From JBCDBW01 sp039182965 (GTDB lineage Bacteria; Verrucomicrobiota; Verrucomicrobiia; Verrucomicrobiales; DEV007): a DNA stretch of 64,000 nucleotides. Made by a program: the position numbers and the translations under genes. Below, piece by piece: positions 9,132-17,704 of the stretch. The stretch covers positions 5,960 to 69,959 of the forward strand of contig JBCDBW010000006.1 of assembly GCA_039182965.1 (NCBI GenBank), in the 5' to 3' direction. Positions within the stretch are counted from its first letter, which is position 1. Each line of letters opens with the position of its first letter. The notes under the pieces were generated by a model. The model had not been told where the DNA came from and did not search any database. It was given only the letters and a program-made list of their open reading frames with translations.

Positions 9132-12100
9132 ATGTCCCTATCGTTCCGTATCCCCTTCGCCATGTTCCGCTCCTTGCACACCCGCCCTGTCCTGACCGAC
9201 ATCGCCACCGCCGCCCTCGCACTTGTCCTGATCGGCCCCTTAGTCTTCACCCCCGCCCAAGCCCTCACCGGTGGCCCCGATGCCTACGGATACACCTTCA
9301 CCGATTCTACCGAAACCAACGGCCCCGCATTCCAGTGGATCGACATCACCACCACCGGCCAAGCAGTCGTTACCGATGGCGACGACTCCTCCACCTTCGA
9401 CCCCAGCGTCGGAAACAACGGCCCCGTCGAACTTGGCTTTCCCTTCACCTTCTATGGCACAACCCACACCTCCCTCACCGCCGCCACCAACGGCTTCCTT
9501 TCGACAATCAACGATAAAGGTGACGATGCCACCAACGATTGCCCGCTCCCCGCCAGGCCCAGCGAAGGCGGTGGCGCCCGCTTCTACCTCCTCCACGATG
9601 ACCTGACTTTCGTCCGCGGCGGGGACCTCTACTACCAATACTTCCAGAAGAGTCCCCATCCCCACGCCGAGTGTGGCGTTTCCATCTTCTCATGGAATCA
9701 GGTCATCGAAAAAAGCAGCGAAAAGCCCATCGATATCCAAGCCCTCCTCTTCGATAACGGCGACATCATCTACCAGTACGGCAACAACAACGCCACCTCC
9801 AACAATGGATACACGATCGCGATCCAGGATACCTCCGCCAAGACCGCCCTTACCTACAATTGCTCAAACTCAAGCCTGAACGTCCCAAATAACCTCGCCA
9901 TCCTCATCACACCCCCTTCCATCACCGTCACGACGAACGCCGACGAACTCGATGCCACCGCCACAAATGGCACCGGCATCTCGCTGCGGGAGGCCATCCG
10001 CGATATCGTCGACGGAGGTCAGATCCACTTCGCCCCAAGCCTCTCCGGCGAGACCCTCGACATCACCAGCGGGGTCTCCGCCGAACTCATTGCCATCAAC
10101 AAGCCCCTCACCATCAACGCGTCCAGCCTCGACGAACCGTTCTCCATCAGCGGCGATCGAAGCGCCCCAATCATGAACATCAACAATGCCACCGTCGTTC
10201 TCAAAAACCTTGTCATCCGAGACGGGGTGGGAATAACCAACCAAGCTGCCGGAATCGAGATCGACACCAATGCCGCCGTGAAATTATGCCACGTCGATTT
10301 CCTCTTCAACCGTTCCGACTCACTCCTCACCGCGTCCGCCATTCGATCCGTCAGCGGTGGCCGCTTTTCGGCCATCAAGTGCCGCTTCCGCTCCAATTCC
10401 GCCATCGTCGGCGCCGCCATCCTAACAGGTGGCTCCGGTGGCGGACCCTGCGTGATCCAGCATTGCGAATTCGCCTGCAATCGATCCACCGATGCCGGCG
10501 GCGCCATCAGCTTCTTCCCCACCAGTGGCGTTCTCACCATCACGGATTCAAGCTTCTTCGACAACGAAGTCTCAAACGGCGACGGAGGCGCCATACGGGT
10601 TCGCGCCGACCAATTCCTTCTCCGCAATTCCACCCTCTCCAACAACCGCGCGACAGGCCTCGGAGGAGCCATTCGTATCCTCAATCCCATCGGCAGCCCC
10701 GCCCTCGTTGAACACTGCACCATCGCGGAAAACCAATCCGGCGCCGCATCCGCCATTTCCGTGGGCGCCCCCTTCTCCATCGGCCACACAGTCCTCACCA
10801 AAAATTACTCCCTCAACGCCGGCAATCCCGTTATCGATAACCTCCCGCCGCCCGCCCTCGGAACCTCACTCGGATACAACCTCTCTGACGTCGCCGAAAC
10901 CCTGCTCAACCAAGGCAGCGACACCACCAACCCCGATCCAAAACTCGGCCCCCTCGGCCACTATGGCGGCTTTACCATGACCCACCTCCCCCTCGCAGGC
11001 AGCCCCCTCATCGACAATGGCAACCCCGCCATCACCAATCCCCCCGCCACCGACCAGCGAAAACTTCCACGGATCACCAACGGCGACACCCCCATTCCCA
11101 GCGGCGGCTCCGAGATTATCGATATCGGCGCCGTCGAATCCGGCCCCTTTCTCGTCGTCAACACCGTCACCGACGAAAACAACACACCCATCGGCGCCGG
11201 AACCGGCAATATATCCCTCCGCGAAGCCGTCCGCGAAGCCACCAGCGGCCAGCATATCCGCTTCGACGCCTCCCTCTCCGGAGCCGTTTTTACGCTCCTC
11301 GCTTCTTTCCAAGGTGACCTTGTCAATACTAACAATGCCACATCCATCCACATCGATGCCTCCAACCTCGCAATACGCCCGGTCATCGATGGCAATCCAA
11401 ACGACAACATTTTCGATATGTCGAACGGAGAAGCCCTCAGCCTCCATCACCTCGAGCTCGTCGACGGTCGCGATACTTCCGGCGGCGCCATCATCGGCAA
11501 CGGTCCCCTCACCCTGAACAGGTGTCGCCTCGCCGAAAATTGCTCGACCGGCGGCTTCGGCGGAGGCGCCATTCGCGCCGACGGCTCACACCACGCCTAT
11601 CACTGTTCCGAATTTTTCGAAAACGACTGCACCGGAACAGGATCCTCCGGCTCCGTCGCACACTTCACAAGCGACACCTACCTTCGCATCACCGATTGCT
11701 GGTTCCACGAAAACGACCACCGATCCGGAGCGTTCAACTCCGGACGCAGCACGATCCGGACGCGGGGATGGGTCGTTGTCGACCGCTCGACCTTCGCCCA
11801 AAACGCGAATCCAAGAGGCCACGTCATCGAAAAGGCCAGAGACGGATGCTTCGTGATCCGCTCATCCACTTTCTCGGGAAACCAATCGCGCGGAAGCGAT
11901 CCCGTCCTCGGCACCGCCGGCTTCTCTTTCCCCGCCGACGTATCTCACTCCACCTTTATCGGCAACACCGCCGAGTCGTTCTTGCTGGGCTCGCCCACCG
12001 TGATTGAAAACAGTTCTGCGATCTCTCCTATATCGTTGGCCTTTAACGTATTCTCAAAAAACTTTAAAGGCGTTTCCCGTAGCAACCCCGCAAATGAACC

Positions 12101-13799
12101 CCTCGACGATTCCCCCAACCGCTTCGAGTCAAGGGGATTCAACCTCGCCGACGTCAATACCCCCGCCCTCGATCATCCCAACGATCTCAACGTCCTCATA
12201 CCAGGCCTCGACGGCGCCGACCTGCGCTTCGGCCCCCTCGCATGGAATGGCGGGAAAGTTCCCACACACCACCCACTGGCCGATAGCCCCGCGATCGATG
12301 GCTTCGACGTCGCCGTGACATCTTCCTTCGGCCTCGCCCCCGTGGTAGATGTCAGAAATGTCGATCGTTCCCAGGACGGTGATGCCAACTCCGTAATCGC
12401 CATCGACTGCGGCGCCGTGGAAGCCGTCACTCCCATCGTCGTCAACACAAGCAACGATGAAAACACCGCCAACACCACCACCTCCCTCCGCGAAGCCATC
12501 ACCGCCGCCAGCGACCCCGGCCGGATCATCTTTAGCTCTTCCCTCGCCGGCGACACCATCGACCTCGATTCCGCAGCGGGAGGTCAAAACAGCCAGTTTA
12601 TCACGACAAAAACCCTCCTCATCGATGCCACGAATCTTTTCGATGGCGGAATCACCGTCGCCGGTCCTTCCAACAGTCGCATTCTCAACTTCGGCACGAG
12701 TTCCGCCACGAAAGCCCTCTCTCTCCACGGAATCTCCTTCACCGACGGCAAAGGCGCCAGCGGCGGGGCGATCGCCGCCTCGAACGCCTGCCTCACCGTG
12801 ACTCACTCAGCCTTCTTCCGAAACAACCCCTCCGGCGGGGGCGGCGCTCTCCTCCTCAATAACGTCGCTACCCTGCTCGAAAATGTAACCCTCTCAGAAA
12901 ATAGGGCCATTGGCGGCGGAGCCGCCGGCGGCGCTATCCAGGCTTCAAATGGCACCGACCTGACGATACGCCATTGCACCATTTTCGAAAACGAAGCCAC
13001 CGCCGCCGGTGCCGGAATCGCCCTCATCGGCAATACCTCGTCCGCAGTCTTCTACTCGACCATCCTCGCCGAAAATCGCCGCACCAACAATAACCTCGCC
13101 AATGTCTTTGTTTCCGGTTCACCCCCCATCAACTCAAGCGGTTACAATCTCACCGATGATCCGGCCACCTACTTTACCGACCCGACCGATATCGTCAGCA
13201 CCAATCCCTCCCTCAACTCCCTCCCCACACCGACGGCATACCCGGGGGGCCTCGCCATCACCAATCCTCCCGCCGCTGGTTCTCCCGCCGTCGACAACGG
13301 TCCCGCTGCCATCATGCTTCCACCCTGCACGGACGCCCGCGGTTTCCCACGGTCCGCCTGCGCCGCAATGGATATCGGCGCATACGAACTCGGTGCCGGT
13401 CTCGGAAACGACTTCAGCGACGGAGATGGTATCGATTCTTACTGGGAGCTCTTCCACGGACTCTCCAACACCACCAACGACGCCAACCTCGATCTCGACG
13501 GCGACGGCATGACGAACCTCCAGGAATTCCTCAACGGTTACAAACCCAACGACCCCGGCTCCGTCCTCCGCACCACCGGGCTCTTCAAACCCGTCGGTCA
13601 GAATTTCGCCAATATCTCGTGGATCGCCTCCCCCGGCCGCACCTACGACATCTACCACAGCGAAGACCTCAACGTCACCGATCCCTGGAACAAAATCGGC
13701 ACCGTCACCACTTACACCGCGAGCGGAGAGTTCCGCATCGATAGCTCCGCCATTCTCAACGCCCGCAACGCCTTCTTCGAAATCCGCCCAACCCCCTGA
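9132..13799 (+). CDS. Giant secreted parallel beta-helix protein, tandem paralogue
   Basis: A 1555-residue paralogue of the preceding gene, with the same layout. A signal peptide spans about residues 1-45 (ALALVLIGPLVFTPAQA after a longer basic leader), followed by the nidogen-like module (FQWIDITTTGQAV, VELGFPFTFYG, ALLFDNGDIIY). Three CSLREA-like module starts are visible (ISLREAIRDIVDGG, ISLREAVREATSG, TSLREAITAASDPG), each followed by beta-helix rungs rich in N, G and S and an anchor-Q type end. The C terminus has an Asp/Gly calcium-type repeat (DGDGIDSYWELFHG, DLDGDGMTN) and ends NAFFEIRP like its neighbour. Tandem duplication followed by divergence is the simplest explanation. It is the last gene of the + strand block, and trpB converges from the other side. 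An in-frame ATG at 9162 could be the real start and would give a shorter leader. Confidence 0.85.
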   Translation: MSLSFRIPFAMFRSLHTRPVLTDIATAALALVLIGPLVFTPAQALTGGPDAYGYTFTDSTETNGPAFQWIDITTTGQAVVTDGDDSSTFDPSVGNNGPVELGFPFTFYGTTHTSLTAATNGFLSTINDKGDDATNDCPLPARPSEGGGARFYLLHDDLTFVRGGDLYYQYFQKSPHPHAECGVSIFSWNQVIEKSSEKPIDIQALLFDNGDIIYQYGNNNATSNNGYTIAIQDTSAKTALTYNCSNSSLNVPNNLAILITPPSITVTTNADELDATATNGTGISLREAIRDIVDGGQIHFAPSLSGETLDITSGVSAELIAINKPLTINASSLDEPFSISGDRSAPIMNINNATVVLKNLVIRDGVGITNQAAGIEIDTNAAVKLCHVDFLFNRSDSLLTASAIRSVSGGRFSAIKCRFRSNSAIVGAAILTGGSGGGPCVIQHCEFACNRSTDAGGAISFFPTSGVLTITDSSFFDNEVSNGDGGAIRVRADQFLLRNSTLSNNRATGLGGAIRILNPIGSPALVEHCTIAENQSGAASAISVGAPFSIGHTVLTKNYSLNAGNPVIDNLPPPALGTSLGYNLSDVAETLLNQGSDTTNPDPKLGPLGHYGGFTMTHLPLAGSPLIDNGNPAITNPPATDQRKLPRITNGDTPIPSGGSEIIDIGAVESGPFLVVNTVTDENNTPIGAGTGNISLREAVREATSGQHIRFDASLSGAVFTLLASFQGDLVNTNNATSIHIDASNLAIRPVIDGNPNDNIFDMSNGEALSLHHLELVDGRDTSGGAIIGNGPLTLNRCRLAENCSTGGFGGGAIRADGSHHAYHCSEFFENDCTGTGSSGSVAHFTSDTYLRITDCWFHENDHRSGAFNSGRSTIRTRGWVVVDRSTFAQNANPRGHVIEKARDGCFVIRSSTFSGNQSRGSDPVLGTAGFSFPADVSHSTFIGNTAESFLLGSPTVIENSSAISPISLAFNVFSKNFKGVSRSNPANEPLDDSPNRFESRGFNLADVNTPALDHPNDLNVLIPGLDGADLRFGPLAWNGGKVPTHHPLADSPAIDGFDVAVTSSFGLAPVVDVRNVDRSQDGDANSVIAIDCGAVEAVTPIVVNTSNDENTANTTTSLREAITAASDPGRIIFSSSLAGDTIDLDSAAGGQNSQFITTKTLLIDATNLFDGGITVAGPSNSRILNFGTSSATKALSLHGISFTDGKGASGGAIAASNACLTVTHSAFFRNNPSGGGGALLLNNVATLLENVTLSENRAIGGGAAGGAIQASNGTDLTIRHCTIFENEATAAGAGIALIGNTSSAVFYSTILAENRRTNNNLANVFVSGSPPINSSGYNLTDDPATYFTDPTDIVSTNPSLNSLPTPTAYPGGLAITNPPAAGSPAVDNGPAAIMLPPCTDARGFPRSACAAMDIGAYELGAGLGNDFSDGDGIDSYWELFHGLSNTTNDANLDLDGDGMTNLQEFLNGYKPNDPGSVLRTTGLFKPVGQNFANISWIASPGRTYDIYHSEDLNVTDPWNKIGTVTTYTASGEFRIDSSAILNARNAFFEIRPTP

Positions 13800-13825
13800 T
13801 TCCAACGGAAGAACCGAAAAACCGA

Positions 13826-15031
13826 CTAACCCTTAAGAAGATACTTTGCCGCCTGCTCCACATCCTTGTCCCCACGCCCGCTCAAATTACAAATAATCAC
13901 CTCGTCCCTTCCCATCTCCGGCGCCGCCTTCTTCACGTAAGCGAGACCATGCGCCGTCTCCAAGGCCGGGATAATCCCCTCCACCTCCGACAGTTCCTTG
14001 AACGCATCCAAAGCCTCCTCGTCCGTCGCAAAAGTATACTCCACCCGCCCCGCATCCTGCAAAAAGGCATGCTCCGGCCCCACCGCCGCATAGTCCAAAC
14101 CCGCTGACACGGAATGCGTTAACTCAATCTGTCCGTCATCGTCCGCCAGCAACCACGTCTTCGTCCCCTGCAAGACCCCCAGCTTCCCTCCCTGAAAACG
14201 CGCCGCATGCTCACCCTGCTTGATCCCATGGCCCCCCGCTTCCACCCCCATCATCCGCACGCCTTCGTCCCCCAAAAAAGGATGAAACAAACCAATCGCG
14301 TTGCTCCCCCCCCCCACGCAGGCCACCAGCAATTCCGGCAACTTCTCCTCCCGCTCCAAAATCTGCTTGCGCGTCTCCACCCCAATCACCCGATGAAAAT
14401 CACGCACCATCATCGGATACGGATGACCCCCTAACGCACTCCCCAAAATGTAATGCGTCGTGCGGGGATTCGTCACCCAGTCCCGGATCGCTTCGTTCAC
14501 CGCTTCCTTCAAAGTCGCCTGCCCCGCCTTCACCGCACGCACTTCCGCCCCCAAAAGACGCATCCGCACCACATTCAAATGCTGCCGCTCCATATCGATC
14601 GCTCCCATGTATATCACGCATTCCATCCCAAAACGCGCCGCCACCGTCGCCGTCGCCACCCCGTGCTGGCCCGCCCCCGTCTCCGCAATGATCCGCGTCT
14701 TCCCCAAACGCCGCGCCAGCATGATCTGACCCAGGGCATTGTTGATCTTGTGCGCCCCCGTGTGCAGCAAATCCTCCCGCTTCAAATACACGCGCGCCCC
14801 ACCCAAAGACTCCGTCCACCGCTCCGCAAAATACAACGGCGTCGGCCGCCCAACATATTCCCGCAAAAGCTCCGCCAACTCCGCCTGAAAAATCGGGTCC
14901 GCCTTCGCCTTCTCATACTCGATCGCCAGTGCCTCGTGCGCAGCCATCAAGGTCTCCGGCACAAACATCCCCCCGAAGGTCCCAAAATGACCCCGCTTGT
15001 CCGGCATGGTTTCTGTCTGCCCGTCGCTCAT
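13826..15031 (-). CDS. trpB: Tryptophan synthase beta chain
   Basis: TrpB (401 residues) condenses indole with L-serine using PLP, the last step of tryptophan synthesis, as an alpha2-beta2 complex with TrpA. It is recognised by the conserved opening RGHFGTFGGMFVPETL, the substrate segment GRPTPLYFAE, the PLP lysine in HTGAHKINNALG (Lys95), the indole-site ETGAGQHGVATAT, the phosphate-binding glycine run CVGGGSNAIG, and the end ICNLSGRGDKDV. The ATG at 15031 is preceded by GGAAG; upstream in-frame codons run back into mutY and give basic, unlike sequence. trpA and other trp genes are not in the window. mutY ends 19 bp upstream on the same strand, so the two may be co-transcribed. Confidence 0.97.
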   Translation of the reverse strand: MSDGQTETMPDKRGHFGTFGGMFVPETLMAAHEALAIEYEKAKADPIFQAELAELLREYVGRPTPLYFAERWTESLGGARVYLKREDLLHTGAHKINNALGQIMLARRLGKTRIIAETGAGQHGVATATVAARFGMECVIYMGAIDMERQHLNVVRMRLLGAEVRAVKAGQATLKEAVNEAIRDWVTNPRTTHYILGSALGGHPYPMMVRDFHRVIGVETRKQILEREEKLPELLVACVGGGSNAIGLFHPFLGDEGVRMMGVEAGGHGIKQGEHAARFQGGKLGVLQGTKTWLLADDDGQIELTHSVSAGLDYAAVGPEHAFLQDAGRVEYTFATDEEALDAFKELSEVEGIIPALETAHGLAYVKKAAPEMGRDEVIICNLSGRGDKDVEQAAKYLLKG

Positions 15032-15050
15032 TTCTTCCGAAAAGCCTACA

Positions 15051-16100
15051 TTAGCTTCCGCCCAACGCCAACTCGGTCTCTTCCATCCGTATAATCCGCT
15101 CCACCGCCTTACGATACGGCGCCGCCATCGGAAGCGATTCCATCTCCGCCCACGCAACCCACGCCTCGCCCTCCCGAAGCCGCCCCGCGCCAAGCCCATC
15201 CATCCGATACACCCGCAAGGTCACCCGGTGATGCGTGATGGAATACTTCATCTCCAGCAACCCTTCCATTCCCTCCACTTCCCGCTCCGGCAAGCGCCAC
15301 AATCCCTTCCGGCGCCGACCCGATTCCTCCCGCACCAACAAGACTTCCCGATGCCCCCTATCCGCCTCCCGAACTGCCCACACGACGTTCTCGTCCACTT
15401 TCACGGACTTGCGCCGGGCCACTTTCACCGGCAAGGCCTCCGGCTCCCCATCCTTCCCCAAACAGCTCCGCGATACCGGACATTCGCCACACCGCGGCCC
15501 TTTCACCGTGCAGATGCGCTGGCCCAACTCCATCAGCGCCGAGTTATATACCTGCGCCCCACCCGACTCCGGCAACAACGCTTCCGCCCAAACCCACATC
15601 TGCTTCCGCCCCGCCGGCCCATCCACCGCCTCCCGATAATCAAACAAGCGCGCAAACACACGCGCCACATTCCCGTCCACAATCGGCTCACACGCATCAT
15701 ACGCAAAGCTCGCCACCGCTCCCGCCGTATACCGCCCCACCCCAGGCAACTTCTCAATCGCCGCCGTCGCCCGCGGAAATTCCCCCCCATGCTCCGCCAC
15801 CACCACTTGAGCCGCCCGCCAAAGGTTCCGCGCCCGACTGTAATACCCCAGTCCCTCCCATTGCTTCAATACCGACGCCTCATCCGCTCCCGCCAAGTCT
15901 TCCACCGTCGGAAAGGCTTCCATCCACCGCTCATAATACCGCTTCGGTCCCAAAACCGTCGCAATCTGCGTCTGCTGCAACATCACTTCCGAAACCAAAA
16001 TCGCATACGCATCCTCCGTCTGCCGCCAAGGATAATCCCGACCCTCCCGCGCAAACCACTCAACCAACCGCTTCCCAAATGCTCCCACTTCCCCTTTCAT
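15051..16100 (-). CDS. mutY: A/G-specific adenine glycosylase MutY
   Basis: MutY (349 residues) removes adenine mispaired with 8-oxoguanine, preventing G:C to T:A changes. Visible: the opening YPWRQTEDAYAILVSEVMLQQTQ with the catalytic Glu, the helix-hairpin-helix LPGVGRYTAGAVASFAY, the catalytic Asp in VDGNVARV, and a complete 4Fe-4S cysteine set C-x6-C-x2-C-x5-C (CTVKGPRCGECPVSRSC). The C-terminal third is the NUDIX-like domain that reads the 8-oxoG strand. The length is normal for the family. The start at 16100 is preceded by three perfect copies of the heptamer GAATTAG, each containing purines that can pair with 16S rRNA. trpB follows 19 bp downstream. Confidence 0.96.
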   Translation of the reverse strand: MKGEVGAFGKRLVEWFAREGRDYPWRQTEDAYAILVSEVMLQQTQIATVLGPKRYYERWMEAFPTVEDLAGADEASVLKQWEGLGYYSRARNLWRAAQVVVAEHGGEFPRATAAIEKLPGVGRYTAGAVASFAYDACEPIVDGNVARVFARLFDYREAVDGPAGRKQMWVWAEALLPESGGAQVYNSALMELGQRICTVKGPRCGECPVSRSCLGKDGEPEALPVKVARRKSVKVDENVVWAVREADRGHREVLLVREESGRRRKGLWRLPEREVEGMEGLLEMKYSITHHRVTLRVYRMDGLGAGRLREGEAWVAWAEMESLPMAAPYRKAVERIIRMEETELALGGS

Positions 16101-16102
16101 TC

Positions 16103-16123
16103 CTAATTCCTAATTCCTAATTC
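16103..16123 (-). repeat. Three tandem GAATTAG heptamers in the mutY leader
   Basis: On the minus strand the heptamer GAATTAG is repeated three times without mismatch, directly followed by GA and the mutY ATG at 16100. Each repeat junction forms TTAGGAATT, so the AGGA that could serve as ribosome binding site is itself part of the repeat. A change in copy number would move or remove Shine-Dalgarno-like copies relative to the start codon. Confidence 0.85.
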
Positions 16124-16203
16124 TTAATTGGTGGGCCTCGACCCCGCCAGCCCTTAAAGTAAACTCGCACCTCTTCACCGCCGCACCCACGCCCTCCCAC
16201 CCC

Positions 16204-17121
16204 ATGCCCACCACGTCCCACACCGCCCCACTTACCTCCGACCAAGCGAAAGCTCTCCATCGTCTCCTCGACCAACTCGGTTTCAAGTTCACCACCAAAC
16301 CCTACACCCTCTACGCCGCCTCCAAGGACAAACTCTCCGTCGCCGTCTACGAAAAAGGCCCCAAAGTCCTCATCCAAGGAAAAGCCACGGAAGAATTCAT
16401 CATCAATCACCTCGAACCCGAAATCCTTCAAGAGGCCAAACTCGGATACGAAGAGGTCCATCACCCCGACTGGTTCTCCCCACACTTCGGCATCGACGAG
16501 TCCGGCAAAGGCGACTTCTTCGGCCCCCTCGTCACCGCTGGCGTCTACACCAACCAATCCATCACCCGCACCCTGATGAACCTCGGTGTGACCGATTCCA
16601 AACGGATCACATCCGATAAACGCATAACCGATCTAGCGGAACAAATCGAGAGCATCCCGGGTATCGCTGTCGACGTAATTCAAATCAATCCGCTCAAATA
16701 CAACGATCTTTACGAGTCCTTTAACAATCTCAATAAGCTCCTCGCCTGGGCCCACGCCCGTTGTATCGCCAATCTCGTCGCCAAGAAACCCACTTGCCCG
16801 CGCACCCTCTCGGACCAGTTCGGTAACCCGCGCCTCATCGAACAAGCACTCGCGAAACACCACCTTCCTGCCCTTGAACTCCAACAAAGAACGAAGGCCG
16901 AATCCGATCCCGCCGTCGCCGCTGCATCAATCGTCGCCCGACACCGCTTCATTACTGCCCTCAAAACGCTCGCCTCGGAAGCCGGTCTCGATTCTCCACT
17001 CCCGCGCGGCGCCGGTCCAAAGGTCCAGTCATTCATGCGGGACATCGCCCACGCCCACGGCAAGAATGCTCTCCGCCCACTCGCCAAACTACATTTTAAG
17101 TTTACAGAAACGCTCCCCTAA
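16204..17121 (+). CDS. rnhC: Ribonuclease HIII
   Basis: RNase HIII (305 residues) cuts the RNA strand of RNA-DNA hybrids during replication and repair. An N-terminal substrate-binding domain of about 95 residues (DUF3378/TBP-like) precedes the catalytic domain. The HIII signature GIDESGKGDFFGPLV gives the first catalytic Asp and Glu; further family segments are VTDSKRIT, the Asp in LSDQFGN, and AESDPAVAAASIVARH. The N-terminal extension and the GKGDFFGP form separate it from RNase HII. It is divergent from mutY with about 100 bp between. The ATG at 16204 has no Shine-Dalgarno sequence; the preceding bases are CCTCCCACCCC. Confidence 0.93.
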   Translation: MPTTSHTAPLTSDQAKALHRLLDQLGFKFTTKPYTLYAASKDKLSVAVYEKGPKVLIQGKATEEFIINHLEPEILQEAKLGYEEVHHPDWFSPHFGIDESGKGDFFGPLVTAGVYTNQSITRTLMNLGVTDSKRITSDKRITDLAEQIESIPGIAVDVIQINPLKYNDLYESFNNLNKLLAWAHARCIANLVAKKPTCPRTLSDQFGNPRLIEQALAKHHLPALELQQRTKAESDPAVAAASIVARHRFITALKTLASEAGLDSPLPRGAGPKVQSFMRDIAHAHGKNALRPLAKLHFKFTETLP

Positions 17122-17230
17122 CGTACCATTTTTTCGAGCTCCGGAGGACTCTCAAGCCCAACCTGTTGAGGCATTTATAGACGCTCCTCAGACCCAAACT
17201 TCTCTGGGCCGGTTCGTCAGGCAGGGAAAA

Positions 17231-17253
17231 TGCTGTGATTAAACAGCACAGCA
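17231..17253. terminator. Short inverted repeat, possible terminator
   Basis: A perfect 7-bp inverted repeat (TGCTGTG at 17231, CACAGCA at 17247) with a 9-base loop. It is flanked by AAAA on the left and GTTTTG on the right, so it could act weakly on either strand. It lies about 110 bp after rnhC and 97 bp before the HU gene. The T run is short, hence the low confidence. Confidence 0.3.
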
Positions 17254-17350
17254 GTTTTGAAACACTGAAAAACAGGCCCGGCCCCCGGCCGGTCCAACAC
17301 CCAATATCAACACTCGCAGACATTTAACTCGTATCCCTCGGTAAAATATT

Positions 17351-17665
17351 ATGGCCAAAACCATCACCAAACGCGATCTCGTCGTCAAAATTAGCAACGA
17401 CACCGGAATGACCCAACAGCAGGTCTTCAATGTCGTGCAAGACTTCCTCGATACCGTCACCGGACACCTCTCCGATGGCGACGAAGTCGTCCTCCGCAAC
17501 TTCGGCGCTTTCCAAGTCCGAAAGACCAAAGCCAAAGTCGGCCGCAATCCTAACCAGCCCGGCACCGACGTCGTCATCCCCCCAAGGGCAGTCGTCAAAT
17601 TCAAACCCGGGAAGGAAATGAAGGAGAAAGTCGCCAGCGTTCTCCCCGCTCTGGCCGACGACTAA
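17351..17665 (+). CDS. HU/IHF-family DNA-binding protein
   Basis: A 104-residue histone-like protein that bends and compacts DNA as a dimer. The family layout is clear: an N-terminal helical pair (TKRDLVVKISNDTGMTQQQVFNVVQDFLDTV), then DEVVLRNFGAFQVRKTKAKVGRNPNQPG, the beta-arm with the conserved R-N-P and its proline tip, and the end VVKFKPGKEMKEKV. The length is slightly above the usual 90 because of a short C-terminal tail. The ATG is preceded by the A/T-rich GGTAAAATATT. It could be an HU or an IHF subunit; the sequence alone does not decide. It converges with the glycosyltransferase gene after 39 bp. Confidence 0.93.
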   Translation: MAKTITKRDLVVKISNDTGMTQQQVFNVVQDFLDTVTGHLSDGDEVVLRNFGAFQVRKTKAKVGRNPNQPGTDVVIPPRAVVKFKPGKEMKEKVASVLPALADD

Positions 17666-17704
17666 CCAATCCCATCTTCCGTCACCGCGGTGCGGCCTCG
17701 TGCC

